Source of the DNA: Hemicordylus capensis
Taxonomy: Eukaryota > Chordata > Lepidosauria > Squamata > Cordylidae
Length of the DNA stretch: 64,000 nt
NCBI RefSeq assembly: GCF_027244095.1
Contig: NC_069660.1
Coordinates: 283,238,863 to 283,302,862, forward strand
Direction: 5' to 3'
In this document: in pieces, positions 1 through 11,403 of the stretch
How the letters are laid out: every line of letters starts with the position of its first letter
How positions within the stretch are numbered: the first letter of the stretch is position 1
Position numbers and translations under genes: made by a program
The notes under the pieces: generated by a model
Seen by the model: only the letters and a program-made list of their open reading frames with translations
What the model was told of the DNA's origin: nothing
The model's database searches: none

Positions 1-356
1 TTAAGTACACTTTCCATCAATTTACCCAGATCAGACTTTAAGCTAAATGGCCTGTCACCGTTTTGAAGGTCAGTGTTACATTATTACTTTTCATTCCTCT
101 GGTACAGAGCCTGATTGGAAGGATAAGTTAAATATTTTTGTTAGGAGATCAGCAATTTCACATTTGAGTTCTTTTAAAAAAATTGGATGCCATCTGCCCC
201 TAGCGATTTGTTAATTTTTAATTTTCAAGACAGTTTAGAACATAATCTCTCAGTCACCTCTATTTGACTCAGTTCTTCAGCCTCCATCCCTGAGAAGCTC
301 AGTATGCTCTGACATGAAGACAGATGTCAAGAACTAATTCAGCATCTCTGCAATCT
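1..356 (-). mobile_element. CR1 LINE ORF2 fragment (part 1 of 2)
   Basis: This stretch aligns base for base, with many changes, to the CR1 reverse-transcriptase region at about 46140-46540 on the same strand. It is an old CR1 fragment. The CR1 sequence breaks off near 356, where an L2-like tail, an AGT microsatellite and an R4/Dong piece intervene, and resumes near 896. No open reading frame of useful length survives. Confidence 0.85.
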
Positions 357-372
357 TATTTATTTATTATTT

Positions 373-449
373 CTCTGTGTAAACCGCCCTGAGCCATTTT
401 TGGAAGGGCGGTATAGAAATCGAATAAAATAAAATAATAATCATCATAA

Positions 450-450
<1 letters not shown>
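373..450 (+). mobile_element. L2-like LINE 3' tail inserted in CR1
   Basis: The segment carries the LINE 3'-end motif 'accgccctgagcc...gggcggtatagaaat' followed by an A/T-rich tail. The same motif occurs near 18910, 17110 and 28270. It sits within the CR1 fragment and runs into an AGT microsatellite. Confidence 0.7.

Positions 451-486
<36 letters not shown>
451..486. repeat. (AGT)n microsatellite
   Basis: About twelve AGT units lie between the L2-like tail and the start of the R4/Dong fragment. Confidence 0.95.
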
Positions 487-885
487 CGAGAAGGAAGAAA
501 AACAAGTTCAAATAATCGACATAGCAATACCAGGGGATAGCAGAAAAGAAGAAAAAGAAATAGAAAAAATCACGAAATACAAAGATCTACAAATTGAAAT
601 TGAAAGGCTGTGGCAGAAAAAGACCAAAATAACCCCAGTGGTAACTGGCGCCCTGGGTGCAGTTCCAAAATACCTTGAAGAGCACCTCAACACCATAGGG
701 GCCACAGAAATCACCATCAGCCAATTACAAAAAGCAGCTTTACTGGGAACAGCCTATATTATGTGACAATATCTATAACAACAGCAACAACATTGACAAT
801 AAAATTCTGGCATCCCAGGTCCTTGGGAAGGACTCGATGTCTGGATAAAACAAACCAGTCAATAACACCTGTCTGACTGTGACTA
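487..885 (+). mobile_element. R4/Dong-type LINE, 5'-truncated 3' end (copy 1)
   Basis: The reading frame encodes the end of an R4/Dong-clade protein, including the endonuclease-domain motif IIDIAIPGDSRKEEKEIEK followed by a KYKDLQIEIERLWQKK segment, then a stop near 765 and a short 3'UTR. It closely matches 42020-42400. The 3' end runs into TAA repeats. R4/Dong elements use a restriction-like endonuclease; family assignment rests on this motif and the zinc finger seen in copy 2. Confidence 0.82.
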
Positions 886-895
886 TTATAAATAA

Positions 896-993
896 TAATA
901 TTCTCTTTCATAATCCATTTCACTCCCTCAGATTACAACTGCCCCCCTGGCAGGTTTCCTGCTTCTGATGTATTTTTAAAAAGTCTGTTTACA
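896..993 (-). mobile_element. CR1 LINE ORF2 fragment (part 2 of 2)
   Basis: Homology to the CR1 at about 46540-46630 resumes here where the 1-356 fragment broke off. The intervening 373-895 block was therefore inserted after the CR1. Confidence 0.75.
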
Positions 994-1647
994 AAAAGTG
1001 GGGGGAGGGGCGGGTAATTTCTCTACCTTCCCAGTTGCATACAATTGCAGTAATCTTACTCATTAAATGGTGTGATGGCATGTTCTGGATTCCTACAATT
1101 ACATAAATATATTTTACACTGTCTCAGAGATATTTCATCCCTTCCCTTCTCCCATGATTTCTACTCATATTCCATAAAATGATTATCATTGCAGTGTATT
1201 TGTTGGGGACGATCAAGAACATTTGGATACATTTGCAATGAATGGAAATGCTAATTGCATAGGGTTGTGCTGACATTGGGGTGAGGACAAAATTAATCAA
1301 GATAGTAAGACTTTCCAGTAACTGATAACAGAGGCTGGGCTGTGCATAACTCTTTTGCATATTAGCTGACAAGTACAGTCTGAAATTGGCCATGTGTAGA
1401 TTACAATTTATCTGAACTTCAGTTTTGCCATTCGTACAATTTAAGAAGGATAATAATAGTTTTGGCCCTCAAATGCAAGGGTCACTGATTCAAAGCTTCA
1501 TTTACCTATGACACCTACCGATGACTGGGCTGAATGCAAGACCAAATGCCACAGCTAGTAAAAGAATAACACAGAGTGCTACACATATTCTCCTGATCAT
1601 GTTGTGATGCACAAAAACCAAGGCTGACATACTCTTTCCAACATGGC

Positions 1648-1850
1648 AGGGGTGAGGCTGTAGTTCAGGGCAAGAGCATCTCCTTTGCACAGAGAAAGGC
1701 CCAGCTTCAGTCCCTGGCATGCATCTCCAGGTAGGACTGGGAAAGACTCCTCCTTGAAACCTTGGAGAAGTTGCTGCCAGTCTGTGCAGAAGGTATTGAG
1801 CTAGATGGACCAGGGGTCTGACTCAGTATAAGGCAGCTTCCTGTGTTCTA
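1648..1850 (+). mobile_element. tRNA-Ala-derived SINE
   Basis: The head resembles tRNA-Ala ('tgtagttcaggg...', 'gcatctccagg' matching the acceptor end). The body has the shared 'gctagatggaccaggggtctgactcagtataaggcagcttcctgtgttc' end, here described by its key words only. It belongs to the body family used by the 5S-headed SINEs elsewhere in the window. Confidence 0.8.
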
Positions 1851-1944
1851 CTTGAATGGTGCTGCCCCACAAGGCTGCTTGATCTGTGTGTGGAGTAAAA
1901 CTAGCCCTGGACATTGTTTTGTTTCTGAAATAGTTATTCTGTTG

Positions 1945-2225
1945 TCATACAATGGGCTGTCTCCATTGCTGCCCTGAGGTTTGGAACACACTTCCTGCTG
2001 AAATAAGAGCCTCCCCATCTCTTACAACTTTTAAAAGGGCAGTCAAGACACATTTGTTCACCCAGGCTTTTAATTAGATACTGTTTTAATTGTGTTTTAA
2101 TAGTTTTAACTTTTTAAATTTTAATTGTTGAAATGTGTCAATCTTTTTATTGGTTGTTTTTATTGTTTTGTAAACCACCCAGAGGACTTGTGTTTTGGGG
2201 CAGTATAAAAATATGTTAGTTAGTT
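1945..2225 (+). mobile_element. L2-like LINE 3' end
   Basis: The translated C-terminus resembles the LINE ORF2 ending (LPAEIRASPSLTTFKRAVKTHLF type). It is followed by a U-rich 3'UTR, the 'aaaccacccagaggac...ggggcagtataaaaat' motif and a TTAG tail. 5'-truncated. Confidence 0.75.
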
Positions 2226-2660
2226 AGTTAAAGTAATACATATATTATATTACTTTAATTTTGATATCAGAATTATATCAGCAACGTCCCTTCTCACCCA
2301 TAATCCTCTTTGCAAATCCCAGTTCTAACCTTTGTGCTTTATTTGATAGGGACTGTAGATTTCTTATTTAAGATGTTCTTTGGGCCCATACACAAAGTTC
2401 CCATCATCAGTTTCCCCTCTTGTGGTTTTGGGTACTCATTACAATAGATCTGCAAGCTGAGTAATGGAAGTCTCGTGCTATATTTGTTTTTTGATAAAAT
2501 ATTTATTCTCTCCCCGCCCCACCCCAGTTTCAATTGAAAATAATAATAAAACCAATCGAAGTAGCAGAAAACAATTCCACATTTAATGAGCCTAAAGAGC
2601 CCCATCGTAGCCAGCGTGCTTCCACTTCAGCTTTTGTATCCTGAATGCTGGGCCTAAATA
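2226..2660. other. Unassigned intergenic DNA
   Basis: A/T-rich sequence without convincing coding content or recognisable repeat structure. Confidence 0.5.
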
Positions 2661-2664
2661 GTTT

Positions 2665-2812
2665 TTCTCAATATTTTTATCCACCCTTTCTCAAAATAGC
2701 TCAGGGTAGCATACATGGCCCTCCTTACCATTTATCCTCACAACAACCCTGTGAGGTATGTGAATCTGAGAGATAGTAGTGCTTGGCCCAAGGTCACCCA
2801 GGAATTCGAACA
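2665..2812 (-). mobile_element. SINE body fragment
   Basis: It contains the block 'catttatcctcacaacaacc' plus 'ctgtgaggt' and the following 'aaggtcaccca' words. The same block recurs near 3200, 5500, 36780 and 43170, so it is a dispersed SINE body. Confidence 0.6.
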
Positions 2813-2813
2813 T

Positions 2814-2983
2814 AGTCTTATACAGAGTCAGTCCATTGGTCCATCCAGCTCAGTATTGTCTACACTGACTGGCAGTGGCTCTCAAAGGTTCCAGGCAAGA
2901 GTCTTTCCCAGCCAGACCTGGAGATGTGAGGGATTGAACTTCTGAATACAAGCAGGTATTCTACCACCGAGCTGCAGCCCCAT
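2814..2983 (-). mobile_element. tRNA-Ala-derived SINE
   Basis: Reverse copy of the same SINE as at 1648: 'cattggtccatccagctcag' body end at the left, degraded tRNA-Ala head at the right. Confidence 0.8.
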
Positions 2984-2992
2984 TCCTTACAG

Positions 2993-3126
2993 CAGGGTTT
3001 CTTAACCTTGGGTGCCCAGATGTCATTAATTACAATTCCCATCATCCCCAGCCACAAAGGCCATGGCTGGGGATGATGGGAGCTGTAATCCAACATCATC
3101 TGGGGACCCGAAGTTAAGACACTCTG
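2993..3126. mobile_element. Palindromic hAT-like MITE
   Basis: The element starts CAGGG and ends in an inverted CTCTG. Its two halves are inverted copies (bases around 'cccatcatccccagccac' pair with 'tggctggggatgatggga'). Flanks CCTTACAG and CCCTACAG match at 7 of 8 bases, as expected for a hAT target duplication. Other copies: 4532, 6197, 10030, 20537, 28173, 32739, 35035 and 59792. Confidence 0.82.
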
Positions 3127-3347
3127 CCCTACAGGGACTATCTTATAGCAGACACTGACTCAACGGCACAGTCTTTCCTTCCACGAACTCAGGGCAACAT
3201 ACATGGCTCCCCACCCTTCATTTTATTCTCACAACAACCCTAGGTTAGACTGAAAAATGGTGAGTGGCCCAAATTCACACTGTGAGCTTTGTGGCTGAGT
3301 GGGGATTTTAATCAGGGCTTCCTCAGTTCTAGTCTAATACTCTTTCC

Positions 3348-3820
3348 CAGGGGTGTAGCCACTATTGGGCAACTGGGTTCAAAGAACCTGGGCCGCCACC
3401 CCTCAGGGGCCACGCCTCATGGCACAGACACACACACACACACCCCGCATCTGACATCAGACACAGGGGGTGCTGGTTTAGCTCCTGAGCGGGGGCAACG
3501 AATGCAGCACTGGCACTAATCTAGCTCCCGAATGGGGCTGCGTGGCCCCGTTTGGGAGTTGGATGTCCAGCCCTGAGTTTGCAGCACAGCCAGAAGTGGC
3601 TCTCCCTGCCTTTAAGGCAGAGAAGAGCCGCTCCTGGCTGTGCTGTGAATGCAGTGCCAGCCTGGATCTATCTCCCGAACGGGGCCGCCAGACCACACAC
3701 CCCATATCTCTCGGACGCTGGGGTGTGGCTAACCACCCATGTCTGACGTAAGATGTAGGGGGCGGGGTGAGCGGGGCTGTGGCAGCTGGACATGGGCCTC
3801 CCATGGTCTGGCTCCGCTAG
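3348..3820 (+). mobile_element. hAT-like MITE, CAGGGGYGKAGCC family
   Basis: Terminal CAGGGGTGTAGCC pairs with an inverted GGCTCCGCTAG end. Flanks CTCTTTCC and TGCTTACC match at 5 of 8, so the duplication is decayed. The interior holds degraded copies of the family's palindrome around 3440-3460 and 3740-3758. Related copies: 39470, 49540, 55827 and an end fragment near 51000. Confidence 0.75.
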
Positions 3821-3829
3821 TGCTTACCA

Positions 3830-4520
3830 CTACACCACATTGGTTCATGTCACTGTGTTAGCTGGGATCCTGCCCTCTAATATGTTGATTTAATTGCATT
3901 TAATTAATTGTCTTGTTAACATTACAAATTGCAGTGCATGTGTCATCTAGTGGCTAATGGTGCAACTCTTTGCATGCTTGCTTGGAAATAAATCCCACAA
4001 TGTTCAATGGGCTCACTACCAATAAGTGTGCACACTAACATGGGAACAAGCCCACTGAAGTTAGTGGGACCAAGGGGTTGTTTCTAACAGGAAAGGTGGG
4101 CTATGAATCCTTAAAACAAATACATAAACAAACACTTAGAAAAGTAACTAATAAGCACAAGTAGCAACCAACAAACTAAAATACCTGAGAGCTGGGGAGG
4201 TCCATTGGGTGTATTGGGGGGTGTTTTGAGTTCTGATTCTTTTCCATGCAGAACTGCACTGGCACAGAATATGCATGTTATCTAAGTGATGGATAAGATA
4301 CTGATGAAGGCTGCAACCCAGCGCACAGGGCTGTCCTTTGGGCATGGCAAGCAGGGCGACCGCCCCAGGCCCTGCTCTTTTAACCCCTATTATAATTAAC
4401 TGTGGGGGGCCCCGCACTGGCTGATTTGCCCCAGGCCCCACACCCCAGCAGGGCATCTAAGGACAGTCCTGCCTGCGCACATGTGTTGGGTCACAAGCCC
4501 CATGGGACTCTTTCCATGCT
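3830..4520. other. Unassigned intergenic DNA with an old dispersed repeat
   Basis: About 3965-4060 resembles a short dispersed repeat with 'gttcaatggg' and 'aagtgtgca' words, also seen near 28040, 29520, 31210 and 44520. The rest shows nothing assignable. Confidence 0.5.
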
Positions 4521-4531
4521 ATCCCTTAGGG

Positions 4532-4659
4532 CAGGGATTCCCTGCCTTAGATCCCCAGGTTGTCGGAATACCTCTCTCCAACATTACAGCCTTTGGCCAT
4601 CATGGCTGGGAATGATAGGAGCTCGGGTCAACCTGGGGACCCGAGGTTGGGAACCCCCA
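4532..4659. mobile_element. Palindromic hAT-like MITE
   Basis: Diverged copy of the 2993 family: starts CAGGGATTCCC, ends in an inverted GGGAACCCCC, with self-complementary halves. Confidence 0.7.
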
Positions 4660-4925
4660 CACTAAGGAACTCATTGGCTGAGGAGCAAGAATCTCATTTG
4701 CCATATTTACCCGAATCCAAGATGAGTTTCCCCCAGTTCCTTCCTGTTAAATATGGGGTGGGAGTGGTGTCATCTTAAATTTGGAGTCATCTCTCTTTTG
4801 GGTAAATGCAGGTATTTAACCTCTCTTTTAAGGCATTGTCTTAAATTCAGAGTTGCCTTCTATTCAGGGAAGTATGATAGATTGGTGTGAAGTTGTTGAC
4901 TTGAATCCTGCACCCAGCCTTCTTT

Positions 4926-5098
4926 GGGGAAGGACCTTAGCTCAGTGGAAGGGCAACTGTTTTTCATGCAGAAGGTCCTAATCCTTACTATCTCCAGGTA
5001 GAGCTGGTAGAGATCTGTCCGAGACTCTGGAGGGCTGCGGCCAATCAGTGTAGAAGATACTGAGCTAGCTGGACCAATGGTTGGACTCCGCTTCCTTT
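4926..5098 (+). mobile_element. tRNA-Ala-derived SINE
   Basis: 'ttagctcagtggaagggc' and 'tttcatgcagaaggtcc' mark the tRNA-Ala-like head. The body ends in 'gagctagctggaccaatgg'. It is old and diverged. Confidence 0.75.
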
Positions 5099-5459
5099 GC
5101 AACTCAGACTTATTGCTGCATAAACTTGCATAGGATTTCACTGTACAGCAGACATTCGTCTATCCAACCATTTTTGGCCTTGCCATGATGACAGCACAGT
5201 ATCTTCACACTGTGAGCATCCCTGGGGCTGCTACCTTTTCACCTGATAATTATGATGTAAATGCTTTATCATTCTTGCAAGCTGCCCTGGGAATCTTTTA
5301 ACTGAAAGGGCAGCAAATATATTTTAAAAGGACAAAAAAGAATATTTGCTGACTTATCAGAAGTCCAGGGAGGCAGAGGAATGATTGACTTGATAGAATC
5401 ATAGGAACAGGTGGATCACGTAGTAGTTATATGCACAAGTCATGTGTGTGTGTGTGTGT

Positions 5460-5600
5460 GTAATCCCACCCTTTCTTCAATGAGCTTGATTCTTCCCTCA
5501 CCCTCACTTTATCCTCACAAACCTGTGAGGTGGGTTAGGTGAAGCAATGGTAGATGGCTTAAGGTCAGGCAGCAAGCTTTGGATTGCAGTGATTTGGATC
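5460..5600 (-). mobile_element. SINE body fragment
   Basis: Reverse copy of the 'tcctcacaaacctgtgaggt' block found at 2665. Confidence 0.55.
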
Positions 5601-5625
5601 TTCCCAGCTCTAGGCAACCACTATA

Positions 5626-5869
5626 GCCCTGTTCAGACATTATGTTGTATGAGTGTACATAAAATCAGTACAGTCATATATGCTTTTGTGTGAATAACTG
5701 TGTTCACTTTGAAAGTAAACCTGGGTACACAGACCCCCTCAAATGCATGTTATAGATAGGAAATTCACAATTATACCCATCCTCAATATAACGTGTAGCT
5801 GTGTACAGAACTGTTCCTGTGTACACTATACACTCATTGTACAAGTGTTGAATGTAACATGAATAGAGC
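5626..5869. mobile_element. MITE, GCCCTRTTCA family with TA flanks
   Basis: Ends are inverted: AGCCCTGTTCAGACATTATG at the left, and CATGAATAGAGCT at the right. It is flanked by TA dinucleotides, one base off at the right. Related copies: 13348, 22973 (partial) and 24451. TA duplications suggest a Tc1/mariner-like mobiliser, by inference only. Confidence 0.65.
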
Positions 5870-6196
5870 TTATATCACAGTGGCTCACAAGTTCCTTCTT
5901 GGTAAATGGTCCTTTGTATTCATATGTGTGGTCATGGGAATCCAGGGGGGAAATCAGCAATGTATACCCAGGACCAACAGCTTCAGATCCAAGATTCAGG
6001 AGCCCAGGTAGATGGTGGGTTGGCATGGTGTCGACCTGACATCACTTATTTTCCCCCTTGCACACATGAGCACTTACTCATGGGTTTGTTTCAGTTGTGT
6101 GAACTAGCCAGTAGTATTTGGTATATAGGTTATAAAGAAGCTAGGATAACATATGCTAACGCTGAATCTACACCAGCACCATCTCTACCAGGGTTG

Positions 6197-6318
6197 TACA
6201 ACTTTTGCCCTCCAGCTGCTGTTAAGACTACAACCCCCATACTCCCCCTTCCACAGTGCCCAATAGTCATGAATGATGAGCATTGTAGTCCAACATCTGC
6301 AGAAGGGCCAAAGTTATG
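6197..6318. mobile_element. Palindromic hAT-like MITE, diverged
   Basis: It starts CAGGGTTGTACAAC and includes 'ctccagctgctgtt' with an inverted 'attgtagtccaacatctgcag' partner. The right end is degraded. Confidence 0.6.
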
Positions 6319-6556
6319 AAGCCCTAGTTTATGCTTAGCAAAAGTTGAGTGGTTAAATAGTTATTCAAATAGATTAAATTAACTGCCTATCAAAAAATCA
6401 GTTATTGACTAGCAAACAATTTGTGTAGATAGGACACATCTGCTTTGTTAGATAGTAAACAGTGTTGCTGACCAATTTGTAATCCTGGTATAATCTCTTC
6501 AGAATAACAGCATCGCCCTTGTTGTGCTAAACACAATTGTCTGTTTTTGTGAAGTA

Positions 6557-6770
6557 AAAGGTAAAGTGTGCCGTCAAGTCAATTTTGACTCCTGGTGTCC
6601 AGAGCCCTGTGGTTTTCTTTGGTAGACTACAAGAGGGGTTTACCATTGCCTCCTCCTGTGCAGTATGAGATGATGCCTTTTAGCATCTTCCTGTATCGCT
6701 GCTGCCCGATATAGTACTGGCAACCTTCTGCTTGTTAGTCAAGCATTTCCCTGCTGCACCACTTAAGGTC
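6557..6770 (-). mobile_element. Sauria-type SINE
   Basis: Reverse copy. The 3' end 'aaagtgtgccgtcaagtc' lies at the left, then 'gagccctgtggt', 'accattgcctcctcc', 'gagatgatgcc' and a decayed tRNA-like head at the right. It lies just beyond the proposed TP53INP1 polyadenylation site. Confidence 0.88.
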
Positions 6771-7008
6771 TACCTCATGTTTATACACTTCCGCAGGGCG
6801 GTGGGGTAGGGGGAGGACACGACACAAAGGCTCTTCAAGAAATGGCTGAAATAATATGTGAAGTGATTTGGATTGTTACAAACACAACTCAAATGCTGTT
6901 ATTGGTAGCAGTAGTAATTCCACAGCAACAAAGTGATGTCGTATCGTATGAACCAAAGTATAGAGCAACAACCAGATTACTTAAAGTTTCTCTTAACCAG
7001 TAGGCCTT

Positions 7009-7014
7009 TTTATT
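7009..7014 (-). terminator. TP53INP1: Candidate distal poly(A) signal AATAAA
   Basis: AATAAA on the minus strand with a GU-rich downstream stretch. Cleavage would fall near 6990. Confidence 0.5.
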
Positions 7015-7879
7015 GATTTGATTCTGCTTCTGGATCAAGATGCACCATGAAATACAGATACCAGATAATACACATTGTCTATAAGCGAATATAGGGTTTG
7101 TCTTTTTTCTTTTCAGAAATGGCAAGGAATAATATGTGTAATATTTGGAGACATTAAAGCATTGCCTTCTAAACTGCCGCTCTGCAATGCAGCATAAAAA
7201 GAATAATTTGCAATTGTAACTCATTGCACCATCTCATCACAACACATGGCACTGTGTTGGTGTCCTGGATTTATAGAAGAAATTGTACCAGCACAGCAGT
7301 GTTGGTGGACTCTGCTGTACAAGGCAATCACAGCCATGGTTAGATGACAGGTTAATTTTTACCCTCTACAACCATAGAATGGCTGAGAAATAAGGCAGAG
7401 CAGAGACAGGGCCAGGAGCTCAGTTATTTATTTAAATATCTAGCCTGCCCCATCCCTGGGGTGGGCAACACCTTAGAAGTGAGCACATGTCCAGCTATAA
7501 TCAGGCTGAAGTCTTACACACATACAAAAAATCTCAGGTCCTTAAAATCTGAACCATGACCTCCAGCTCCCATTTAAAAAAAGGTCCTGTTAGGCTTCTG
7601 GAAAAAGTGTCCTTTAGAACCACACAAGGACATACGGGGCAGTGTGGGGCAGGTAGGCACCACCACCTCCTGTGCCTTGACTGCTTGCTGAAGCTTTATG
7701 GATAGAGAGATCAAGAGAGAGCATTGTGGGTTGTTCTAAACCAACCCTCAGTGATACAATCCAGGACATTTATCATGTGGTCTGCTCTTTGTGCAGACCA
7801 GGCCTAAAAATAAAATGGGACATGGCAAAGGAGACAGCACATCTAAAGATCTGTGGACTATTCAGCTCTGTGAATGGGC

Positions 7880-8370
7880 TATAGAACTACATTCGCACTA
7901 GGCTATGCAACTGGTGTACTGAGATAACCACTCATAAGGGAATTATTGCTCCAACAGTTAAGGCTATACTCATGATCATGATGGGGTGAGGAGAAAGGCA
8001 TGGTCCAACTCACCTTCCCCCTTTCCCACCACCCAATGATCAAAGTAATGCTGCTGGGAGCATTACTGGCTTACCCTCTCAGATTATCCATGCTGCTCCA
8101 AGTAGGACGGCTCTCCGAAGGCCGGGCCTATGTGTCCCAGCCTCCATATATCCCACAATGCACCATGTGATGAGCACAGTGCATTGGGGAATACCCCTGT
8201 GCAACAAAAGTTCTAGATACCTGTCTCTGTGTCACACAACCTCAGAACCAGGGTTAAGGGCACACTCGTTCCCTTAACCTCAGTAAAAGGCTGGGGTTAA
8301 AAGCAGAGTCGGGCAGGCCCTAGCCTGTGTTAGGCTGCTTGTGAGAACGGCCTTCGTGTAAGAGGGCATA
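7880..8370. mobile_element. Old DNA-transposon-like repeat in 3'UTR
   Basis: The right end 'gcttgtgagaacggcc' resembles the inverted end of the foldback elements at 37071 and 38609. The inner 'cactcgttcccttaacctca' block resembles 'cactcgctctattaacctca' near 37410. The left limit is unclear. Confidence 0.4.
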
Positions 8371-9791
8371 CCTTTCCGACACAGAAAGCTACTGTAGCAA
8401 AACTGAAGCACAAGTCATATTGAGATGTTACAGCTGGACATGATTTCAAGATATCTTGTTTGTCTAAAGTACTGCTACAAGAGAGGAACAAAGATGGCTC
8501 CACAACAAAGCTGCCATTGATAATGCATAGACTGATGTACAGTATTTATCCCAAAAGAAATGTTCCCCCCTTTTTTAAGTCTTCAAGTTCGCTGCGTACA
8601 AGTCACTTTTTTTTAAAGGCACAGTTTTGTTTATAATACATATGAAAAAGGTTTCAGCAAAAATGATGAATCGCCATTCAACACAGCATAAGGCTCCCAA
8701 CTGGACAAGTTAATACACTGTTTTTTGTTGTTGTTTTTAAAAACCCTATATAAAAGTGTCCTACCCACAAAACACACCATTCGAAAAGCAACAAATCTAA
8801 TAGTCCAAGACTTCCAGGCACATAACAGAGCTAGTAACATAAATATGCAAGATAATAATAGTAACAGAAGTCAGATGTAATGTTGGGTATGCAGTAATTT
8901 CTCCTACAATAGAATTATTTCCAAAGACATATGTGCAACAAGCTAGTGTTTCTTAAAAGATATGAGCTTCCATTACTAGAATATTATCCCTATGAAGTGA
9001 GAAAAAATCTCTCTCTTCAAATGCTTGCTCACCAGGAATATTCAGAGAGGAGGAGGAGACCTTCATTTTGAGATTCCTGAAAACAAAGAATAATTTATGG
9101 AGAGGAAGGTGAAGGCTAAGCACATCTACTTAATAATTAGAGTTGAACTTAATCTCCAAATAGATGTACTTAGGATTCTAGGCAGAGGGGGGGGGGGTTC
9201 CTGAGATTGTGTGTCCATTGTTTTTGTCCCCACAATAAAGAGATCAGTGGTAATAAGATGGCTACAAAAATTAGGGGGAATAAAGTGACTGCAGTGTGTG
9301 TGTGGCGGGGGGAGGAGAGAATTAAACAGTGATTGGATTTATGGTATCAAAGTTCAACTAATGAACTGTTCTGGGGGGGGGGGGAGATCCAGAACCATTA
9401 GTAAAAGACTCAAATATTTAATCTGTAGAAACCTGGCAACTGCCACAAGAAGAAGAAGAAGAAGAAAAAGAAGTCAGCAATTACTGCTACATAGTATATT
9501 GAAAACTGCATTTAAGGTCGCTCTAGGCCTTTCCCCTCAAAATTAGGCCACGGATACGAGTATTCATGAGAGCATGCACTTTGTTAGATCACCCATGAGA
9601 AATTAGTTCAAATATATATAAATATATATGTAGTACTTTCAGGTATATTTAAGGGTGGGAAAGAGACAACACGATAGCAACACTGTCAGACCTCTATGGA
9701 GGTAAACACCAGTCTCTTTCATAAAGCATATTACAGCAGGATATTTTAAGAAAGTAGCTGTGAATTTGATTGCAAAATTGAAATATTGCAG

Positions 9792-9797
9792 TTTATT
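9792..9797 (-). terminator. TP53INP1: Candidate proximal poly(A) signal AATAAA
   Basis: AATAAA on the minus strand, 1.6 kb after the stop codon. It would give a shorter 3'UTR that still includes the Helitron fragment. Confidence 0.35.
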
Positions 9798-10429
9798 AAC
9801 TTGGTGCTGTTGAGGAACAAATTCCAAGACTGCATTTCAGGAATGTGGCTGGAGACCACTGGCTTAGGCCTAATGCAGGCCAACAATGGGAACAGTAATT
9901 TACCAGAATAAGTAGGTTTCCTACTCCATATGTCTGAATTGCTTTTCCTGGAGTTTAGGTGATTGGATAAGGCTTGTTAGGTATGATTTAAGTCTATGAA
10001 TGATGTAGTATCAATGAGTTAGTGCCATATGATATTTTGGATAATGGGAGTTGTAGTTCAGCAACAGATGGGAGAGTCAAGGTTGCCCACCCCTGCTCTA
10101 AAATGTAAAGGTAAAAAACCCCATAATGACCATTTACTGCACAGCCATTGCTTTAAACAAGCTCCCTATTGCACCTCCAAGTAAGTGGCAAGCCTCTTGC
10201 CATGTGAGGAGTCAAGCCTTACCCATTCCACTCCTTGTCTATACCAAGGCAGGCATGTTTCAACGTTCTCCCAAAAATCTTTACACAAGTGGTTCCCTTC
10301 ACAGCTAGAAATGCCATGTAGGCCATTAAAACAAAAAACAAAAATCCATGTGGTGAGAGTTTTCCCATGTAAGTTTCAAAGCATGAAAACAAAAGGCACA
10401 GAGTAGGGCTAAGCAGCAGACAGAGGGGC

Positions 10430-10786
10430 AGCTACTGCTGCGTCCGCGGTGGAGGAAGAAAAGAGACACTGAGCAGTGGCATCACTAGGCCTCCGGCGCC
10501 ACCCCACTGAATCTCCTCACAAGGACGATGGGCAAGCCGGGGTGGAAGAGCAGATCGAGGGCCCTCCATGCAGGCTGGATGGCAAGCCCTGGCTCGGCCA
10601 CCCTCCTCGCAAGGAGACTCAGTGGGGTGATGGAGGCCAGCCCTCAGTATGTTCTCCCACCCCAGATTGGCCATCTGCCTGACAAGGAGCGAGCAAGTAG
10701 AAGGGAGGGGGGAGAGCGAGCGAGTGGGGGAGGCTGAGTGAGCAATGAAGTCCTAGCACATAGATGCTCTGCACAGGATATGCTAG
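10430..10786 (+). mobile_element. Helitron 3' end with GC-rich interior (5' limit unclear)
   Basis: It ends 'agatgctctgcac...tgctag' followed by T, matching the 3' ends of the Helitrons at 33528, 43871 and 61236, with a decayed hairpin. The interior is GC-rich and includes 'gcagtggcatcactagg', a hAT-like end, so it may be a composite. It lies in the antisense orientation inside the predicted TP53INP1 3'UTR. Confidence 0.55.
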
Positions 10787-11403
10787 TATTACATAAACCC
10801 TCAGGTGCAGGGGTACTTCATTCTTTCTAGGAGGTACCGCCTTTGTGTAGCAAATGGGGAAAATCACATTGGATCATGGAGGTTAATAGATGCAAGTTGA
10901 TAGGAGGGAATGAGGTCACATGACTTATTCTCCCTCCCCACCAGCCACACACACTCCATTCCTCAGTAGGAGTTCAGTCACATTTTAAATGGCTGCATTC
11001 TAACATTAGAGAATATACAAATATCACTGCAAGTGTATGGCTGACCCTGAGAATTCTGAACTGCATTCGGACTACGAGACTGAAAGTTGCTTGCTCTGTC
11101 TTGGTCAAAAATACCAATATAAAAACAAACCCATCCATACATTGTAAGAAGTGTCTAAAAAGTCACACTCACAATCACACAACCGCTACTGTACTGATAT
11201 GTTTCTGAGCCATGGATAAAATATCTCAAAGGCATTCTGTGATACACCGTTCTGTCAACATGTTTTACAACACTTAGTGATTGTGTAGAAACAACTGATG
11301 ATCAGCCTAAGATTGATCTCGCCTTCATTATCTACACACAGAAAAACAAAAGCAACAGTTAACCAATATTATTCTGGGGGGGGGGACAACATGAAAAAAG
11401 CCC

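Larger units (their letters stand above)
6990..11403 (-). other. TP53INP1: TP53INP1 3'UTR (predicted extent)
   Basis: Downstream of the stop the minus strand has no coding content for 4.4 kb, and human TP53INP1 also has a 3'UTR of several kilobases. A canonical AATAAA lies at 7014-7009 with a GU-rich CTGGTTGTTGC stretch some 25-40 bases beyond; another AATAAA lies at 9797-9792 and could serve a shorter form. The stretch holds a Helitron 3' end near 10430-10786 and an old repeat at about 7880-8370. The span 8400-10000 looks unique and A/U-rich. The exact end is unproven. Confidence 0.55.

Noticed and set aside
1-6800. Exons of CCNE2, the downstream neighbour in human
   Set aside because: No frame on the minus strand resembles cyclin E2. 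It probably lies outside the window.
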